Source of the DNA: CAVQRB01 sp963715055
GTDB lineage: Bacteria; Pseudomonadota; Alphaproteobacteria; Rhodobacterales; Rhodobacteraceae
Assembly: GCA_963715055.1 (NCBI GenBank)
Contig: CAVQRB010000017.1
Coordinates: 62,001 to 126,000, forward strand
Direction: 5' to 3'
DNA: 64,000 bases
Under the pieces are notes generated by a model. The model saw nothing but the letters and a program-made list of their open reading frames with translations, did no database searches and was not told the DNA's origin. Positions 61,126-64,000 of the stretch are shown piece after piece. Made by a program: the position numbers and the translations under genes. Each line of letters opens with the position of its first letter. Positions within the stretch are counted from its first letter, which is position 1.

Positions 61126-62271
61126 TCAGCTCGCCTTTCCGATCAGCCGCTCATGTTCCTGGATGGCGAAACGGTCGGTCATGCCGGCGATGTAGTCGGA
61201 GACGATGCGCGCCAGAACGGTTTCGGTCGCCGCCTCCTCTACATCCTTGCGCCACTGTTTCGGCAGTTGGTCGGGGTGCTGCATGAAATAGGGAAAGAGT
61301 TCCCGCACGATCTTCGTCACTTCCGCCCGCATCACGACGACGCTGGGTGCGCGGTACATGCGGTCAAAGAGGAACGAGCGGATCACCTTGAGGTCGCAGA
61401 ACACATCATCCGAAAAGCGGATGATCGTACGGCCCGCATGCCGGATGTCATCCACGGAAGCCGGCTCCATGTCGGCAAGGCGCTCCTGCGCGAAGCCGAT
61501 CACATCCTCGACGAGCACACCGAAGAACCGCCGCAGCGCCTCATGCCGGCGTCGGTAATAGTTGAGCCCGGGATATAGCCTGTCCACCTCCGCAAAACAG
61601 GCGTTCAGGATCGGCAGTTGCGCCAATTCGTCGGTGGAGAAAAGCTCCGCACGGAGGCCATCGTGCAGATCGTGGTGGTTGTAGGCAACGTCATCCGAGA
61701 TCGCCGCGACCTGGGCCTCGGCGCTGGCGAAAGTGTCGAGTTCGAGATCATGCTGCGCGGTGTAGGCCTTGAGCGCCCAGGGGATCTCCCCGGTGACCGG
61801 ACCATTGTGCTTCGCAAGCCCTTCGAGCGTCTCCCAGGTCAGGTTGAGCCCGTCGAAGTCCGCGTAGTGCCGCTCGAGGTGGGTAACGATGCGGATCGCC
61901 TGCGCATTGTGGTCGAAACCACCATAGGGCGCCATCAGCGCCGAGAGCGCATCCTCGCCGGTATGACCGAAGGGTGGATGGCCGAGATCATGCGCCAGCG
62001 CCACCGCCTCGGTCAGCTCCGCGTTGAGCCCGAGTGCGCCCGATATGGTGCGCGCCACCTGCGCCACTTCGATCGAATGAGTGAGCCGCGTGCGGAAATA
62101 GTCGCCTTCATGCTCTATGAAGACCTGCGTCTTGTGCTTGAGGCGCCGGAAGGCGCTCGCATGGATGATCCTGTCCCGGTCGCGCTGAAAGCATGACCGG
62201 AAGGTGCTTTCCTCCTCCTGCACGCGCCGTCCCCGGGTACGCGCAGGATCGGAGGCATAGGGGGCCTTCAT
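61126..62271 (-). CDS. dgt: Deoxyguanosinetriphosphate triphosphohydrolase-like protein
   Basis: A 381-residue HD-domain enzyme that removes the triphosphate from dNTPs, keeping their level in check. The N-terminal EESTFRSCFQRDRDRIIHAS and AFRRLKHKTQVFIEHEGDYF precede the HD metal motif VALAHDLGHPPFGHTGEDAL (about residues 93-112). DDVAYNHHDLHDGLRA carries the remaining Asp ligand. The family members of this length use various dNTPs. It heads the minus-strand operon with argS, SPOR, nagZ, scpA and scpB, and is divergent from the ErpA-like gene. Confidence 0.92.
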   Translation of the reverse strand: MKAPYASDPARTRGRRVQEEESTFRSCFQRDRDRIIHASAFRRLKHKTQVFIEHEGDYFRTRLTHSIEVAQVARTISGALGLNAELTEAVALAHDLGHPPFGHTGEDALSALMAPYGGFDHNAQAIRIVTHLERHYADFDGLNLTWETLEGLAKHNGPVTGEIPWALKAYTAQHDLELDTFASAEAQVAAISDDVAYNHHDLHDGLRAELFSTDELAQLPILNACFAEVDRLYPGLNYYRRRHEALRRFFGVLVEDVIGFAQERLADMEPASVDDIRHAGRTIIRFSDDVFCDLKVIRSFLFDRMYRAPSVVVMRAEVTKIVRELFPYFMQHPDQLPKQWRKDVEEAATETVLARIVSDYIAGMTDRFAIQEHERLIGKAS

Positions 62272-62354
62272 ATGTGGGTGGTCCTTGTCGCCTGTCCTTG
62301 GGCTTTCTATATTGCAGCTAAGCGATTAAAGAAACCGTTTGCCGGAGCCCGCCC

Positions 62355-62678
62355 ATGCAACTACCGCCAAAAGTGACGTCCCGCGCCTTCGAGCGGCTGG
62401 CAGAAATCGGTGCTGCCGGCGATGGCAAGGCGCTGCGCATTGCCGTCGAAGGCGGCGGCTGTTCCGGATTCCAGTACGACATCGCGCTGGACGAGCCTCG
62501 CCCCGACGATCTGATCCTCGAAGGCAGCGGCCAAAAGGTGGTCGTGGATCAGGTCTCCCTGCCCTTTTTGTCGAATGCCGTGATAGATTTCAGCGAGGAG
62601 CTGATAGGTGCCCGCTTCGTCATCAACAATCCGAACGCCAGCAGTTCCTGTGGCTGCGGCACGTCCTTTTCGATGTAG
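62355..62678 (+). CDS. erpA: Iron-sulfur cluster insertion/assembly protein (ErpA/IscA type)
   Basis: A 107-residue A-type carrier that passes iron-sulfur clusters to apo-proteins. The N terminus is VTSRAFERLAEIGAAGDGKA. The three conserved Cys are in VEGGGCSGFQYDI (about residue 36) and SSSCGCGTSFSM (two Cys near the C terminus). It may be called ErpA or IscA; one family cannot be chosen from sequence alone. It is divergent from dgt, and its stop lies nine bases before the convergent gene at 62688. Confidence 0.9.
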   Translation: MQLPPKVTSRAFERLAEIGAAGDGKALRIAVEGGGCSGFQYDIALDEPRPDDLILEGSGQKVVVDQVSLPFLSNAVIDFSEELIGARFVINNPNASSSCGCGTSFSM

Positions 62679-62687
62679 GCGGGCCAC

Positions 62688-63740
62688 TCAGGCGTCAGCT
62701 CGCGCGAAACCTTCGAAGAAGGCCCCGAAGTGCGGCGTGGAGAGCGCTGCATCCTGCAGGATGTGATCGGCCTCCGGATCGAGCACCCCGGACAGCGCAG
62801 GTTGCATTGCATCCCAGTCCCGCCGACGGGATCGACCGAGATGAAATAGATATTCGGAGATGGCGCGCAACGGACCACGGCGTGCGCCATGACGGATGAT
62901 CTCGAGACTGCCTTCGGGCGGTGTGCCCGGAAAGCATGTGCCGCCGACGTGATGCGCCCACCAGCTCGTGACCAGATACTCGTGGTAGGCATCGGCAAGC
63001 GGCGACCCTGATCCCGGCCTGAGGACAAAACCGGCGGCCTGCTGCGACAGCCAGTCCTCCCAGATCACGCTTGGGGTCTGTCCGGCAAAGCGCTGCGCCA
63101 CGCATACTTCCGCCAGAAGATCGATATCCTGATCGAGATAGGCAAGCAGCCCGGCGTATTCGAGGCTGGTCAACGCCTCTTCCGGCAGCTCCGGCACCTC
63201 GGCCCCGTAGTTGGACAGATAGAAGACGATATGCGTCAATTCATATGCCGCCTTCTTGTTCGGCACGGCAAATGTCGCAGGCTGCGCAATGAAACGGTGC
63301 AGGCGGGCGACAAGGTCCGCCTCCGGACCGTCATGACCGCGTTGCGCCAGCAGACGCCGGGCTTCGGCCCGCTGCAGGTCGGAAAGCTCCGCTTCGCTCA
63401 ACTGCATCTTTGCGACGCGCGCGCAGAGCCGTTCGCCGGTATCGCCCGGCATTCCGAGGCTTTCGAGATCGAGACAGATCGACAGCAGGAAACGGTAGTA
63501 CTGGGGGAAGAACTGCAACCGCTCCTCCAGCCCGTCATAGACTTGGGCATAAGGTGCCAAGGCATCTTCGGGCAATCTGGCTTCGGTCGTAGCCATGATG
63601 TTGAGAACTTCGGCGTTCTCCTTCAGCCAGAACACATCCTCCCGCCCGCGACGGTGGCAGGCAAAGCTTTCAAGCAGCATGGCCTGCCTCTGCGCGAGGC
63701 TGGGCCGGCGTGGCACGCCTATGGAGACGATATTGGACAT
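62688..63740 (-). CDS. Unrecognised 350-residue protein downstream of the repeat protein
   Basis: A 350-residue protein that I cannot assign. It has no signal peptide or membrane segment and looks largely alpha-helical. Notable stretches: ARLPEDALAPYAQVYDGLEE, FFPQYYRFLLSICLDLESLG, AAYELTHIVFYLSNYGAEVP (about residues 165-184), and a cluster of His in SWWAHHVGGTCFPG (about 259-272). The ELTHIVFYLSNYG segment looks like a conserved core and could bind a metal or a peptide, which is my guess. I used the ATG at 63740 (MSNIVSIGVPRRPS) because AAGGAAAA precedes it. It lies downstream of the repeat protein on the same strand with 83 bases between, so they may form one transcript. Confidence 0.7.
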   Translation of the reverse strand: MSNIVSIGVPRRPSLAQRQAMLLESFACHRRGREDVFWLKENAEVLNIMATTEARLPEDALAPYAQVYDGLEERLQFFPQYYRFLLSICLDLESLGMPGDTGERLCARVAKMQLSEAELSDLQRAEARRLLAQRGHDGPEADLVARLHRFIAQPATFAVPNKKAAYELTHIVFYLSNYGAEVPELPEEALTSLEYAGLLAYLDQDIDLLAEVCVAQRFAGQTPSVIWEDWLSQQAAGFVLRPGSGSPLADAYHEYLVTSWWAHHVGGTCFPGTPPEGSLEIIRHGARRGPLRAISEYLFHLGRSRRRDWDAMQPALSGVLDPEADHILQDAALSTPHFGAFFEGFARADA

Positions 63741-63789
63741 GGGGTTTTCCTTTCGTCCTCGAGGGTCATGCCACGCAGGCTCTTTCTTC

Positions 63790-63815
63790 GGGCGGGAGGG
63801 TTGCGCCTCCCACCC
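63790..63815 (-). terminator. Stem-loop between the repeat protein and the 350-residue gene
   Basis: GGG-C-GGGAGG and CCTCCC-A-CCC pair with one mismatch around a 6-base loop (GTTGCG on the plus strand). No T tract follows on either strand. It lies just after the repeat gene's stop and may act as a processing site, RNA 3' stabiliser or partial terminator, giving more upstream than downstream message. Confidence 0.4.
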
Positions 63816-63823
63816 GGAGACAC

Positions 63824-64000
63824 TCACATACTGGTGGTAAAGAGACCGGTGGCCTCGCCGCCGAGTGCATCGCGCCCTGACACCATGCTTGTCGTGAACT
63901 GGCCGGTCTCCACGCCGGTCAATGCACTGGCTTCAGGCGCCATCGATGTCGTGAAGAGACCAGAGGCATCGCCACACAGCATGTCATGTCCCGCAGGACC
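63824..64000 (-). CDS. Tandem-repeat protein, C-terminal part (5' end outside window)
   Basis: The frame is open from base 64000 to a TGA at 63824-63826 and gives the last 58 residues. They form three imperfect repeats of 19-20 residues: one ending CGDASGLFTTSM, one ending TGVETGQFTTSM, one ending GGEATGLFTTSM. The protein stops exactly after the last Met. Consensus of the repeat end is G-x-x-(S/T)-G-(L/Q)-F-T-T-S-M. The number of repeats and the N terminus are outside the window. I do not recognise the family. The same strand then encodes the unknown 350-residue protein. Confidence 0.75.
   Translation of the reverse strand, partial: GPAGHDMLCGDASGLFTTSMAPEASALTGVETGQFTTSMVSGRDALGGEATGLFTTSM
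63827..64000 (-). repeat. Three in-frame protein repeats ending FTTSM
   Basis: Three units of about 57-60 bases each end in codons for FTTSM. The codons of the units differ (TTCACGACATCGATG, TTCACGACAAGCATG, TTTACCACCAGTATG). So the protein motif is kept while the DNA diverges, a sign of selection on the peptide. Confidence 0.8.

Overview
The window reads as a GC-rich chromosome segment of an alphaproteobacterium, most likely the Roseobacter/Rhodobacteraceae branch. The evidence is the gene content and order: a choline transporter set, a DUF4167 protein, the DUF177-rpmF-plsX-fabH-ihfA-MerR block, the long two-domain dCTP deaminase, and lptFG placed directly before lptD-surA-pdxA-rsmA. Nearly all of it is core chromosome. 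I see no prophage, insertion sequence, integrase, CRISPR array, rRNA or plasmid gene, and one tRNA (Pro, anticodon GGG).

Layout. 1-870: C-terminal end of a glutathione S-transferase family gene, then a small periplasmic cytochrome c behind a textbook FNR/FnrL-type promoter. 874-3727 (minus): choline ABC transporter choV-choW-choX. 3857-7116 (minus): a CheB-CheR-PAS hybrid signalling protein, frameshifted near its 3' end. 7342-10564: an unknown gene, an aldose 1-epimerase, a TfoX C-terminal domain protein, ndk with its terminator, and a small secreted protein. 10615-14258: an ABC-F ATPase, a MarC protein, a retropepsin-like protease, then holC. 14266-23264: pepA (minus), diverging from the envelope run lptF-lptG-lptD-surA-pdxA-rsmA, whose pdxA carries a one-base frameshift. 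23469-26831: DUF4167, prmC, prfA and small genes. 26861-29952 (minus): two distinct ureohydrolases and an M20 amidohydrolase in one tight operon. 30016-36062: mazG, a nucleoside hydrolase, an acetyltransferase, SelO, a DMT exporter and a TerB/DUF533 protein. 36112-37423 (minus): a frameshifted DEAD-box helicase. 37775-46246: a Fur-family regulator, a methyltransferase, a DMT exporter, enolase, a cupin, anmK, tyrS, an SDR and a MOSC protein. 46243-49389 (minus): a Uup-like ABC-F, an OlsB-like acyltransferase and bamE. 49480-54171: DUF177, rpmF, plsX, fabH, ihfA and a frameshifted MerR-family gene. 54229-55445: tRNA-Pro and dcd. 55453-62271 (minus): dgt-argS-SPOR-nagZ-scpA-scpB plus a 51-residue protein. 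62355-62678: an ErpA/IscA-type protein. 62688-64000 (minus): an unrecognised 350-residue protein preceded by a gene whose protein ends in three short tandem repeats, cut by the window edge.

How the genes work together. The central run couples LPS export (LptF, LptG, LptD) to outer-membrane protein folding (SurA); BamE lies elsewhere in the window. The minus-strand block at 55-62 kb mixes chromosome segregation (ScpA, ScpB), cell-wall recycling (NagZ, SPOR protein), dNTP control (Dgt) and translation (ArgS). The 49-53 kb block joins ribosome, fatty-acid and nucleoid genes.

Most unusual points. (1) Four genes (cheB-cheR hybrid, pdxA, DEAD-box helicase, MerR) are each broken by what looks like a one-base indel. 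Two of these positions can be repaired exactly by one base. The pattern suggests sequence error or recent decay, and the original reads should be checked. (2) The right-edge pair, a repeat protein ending exactly in GLFTTSM, an intergenic hairpin, then an unknown helical-looking protein, is the best candidate for an undescribed system. (3) A perfect 9-bp inverted repeat buries the start codon of the ABC-F gene at 10615. (4) A nested hairpin lies upstream of the Fur-family gene.
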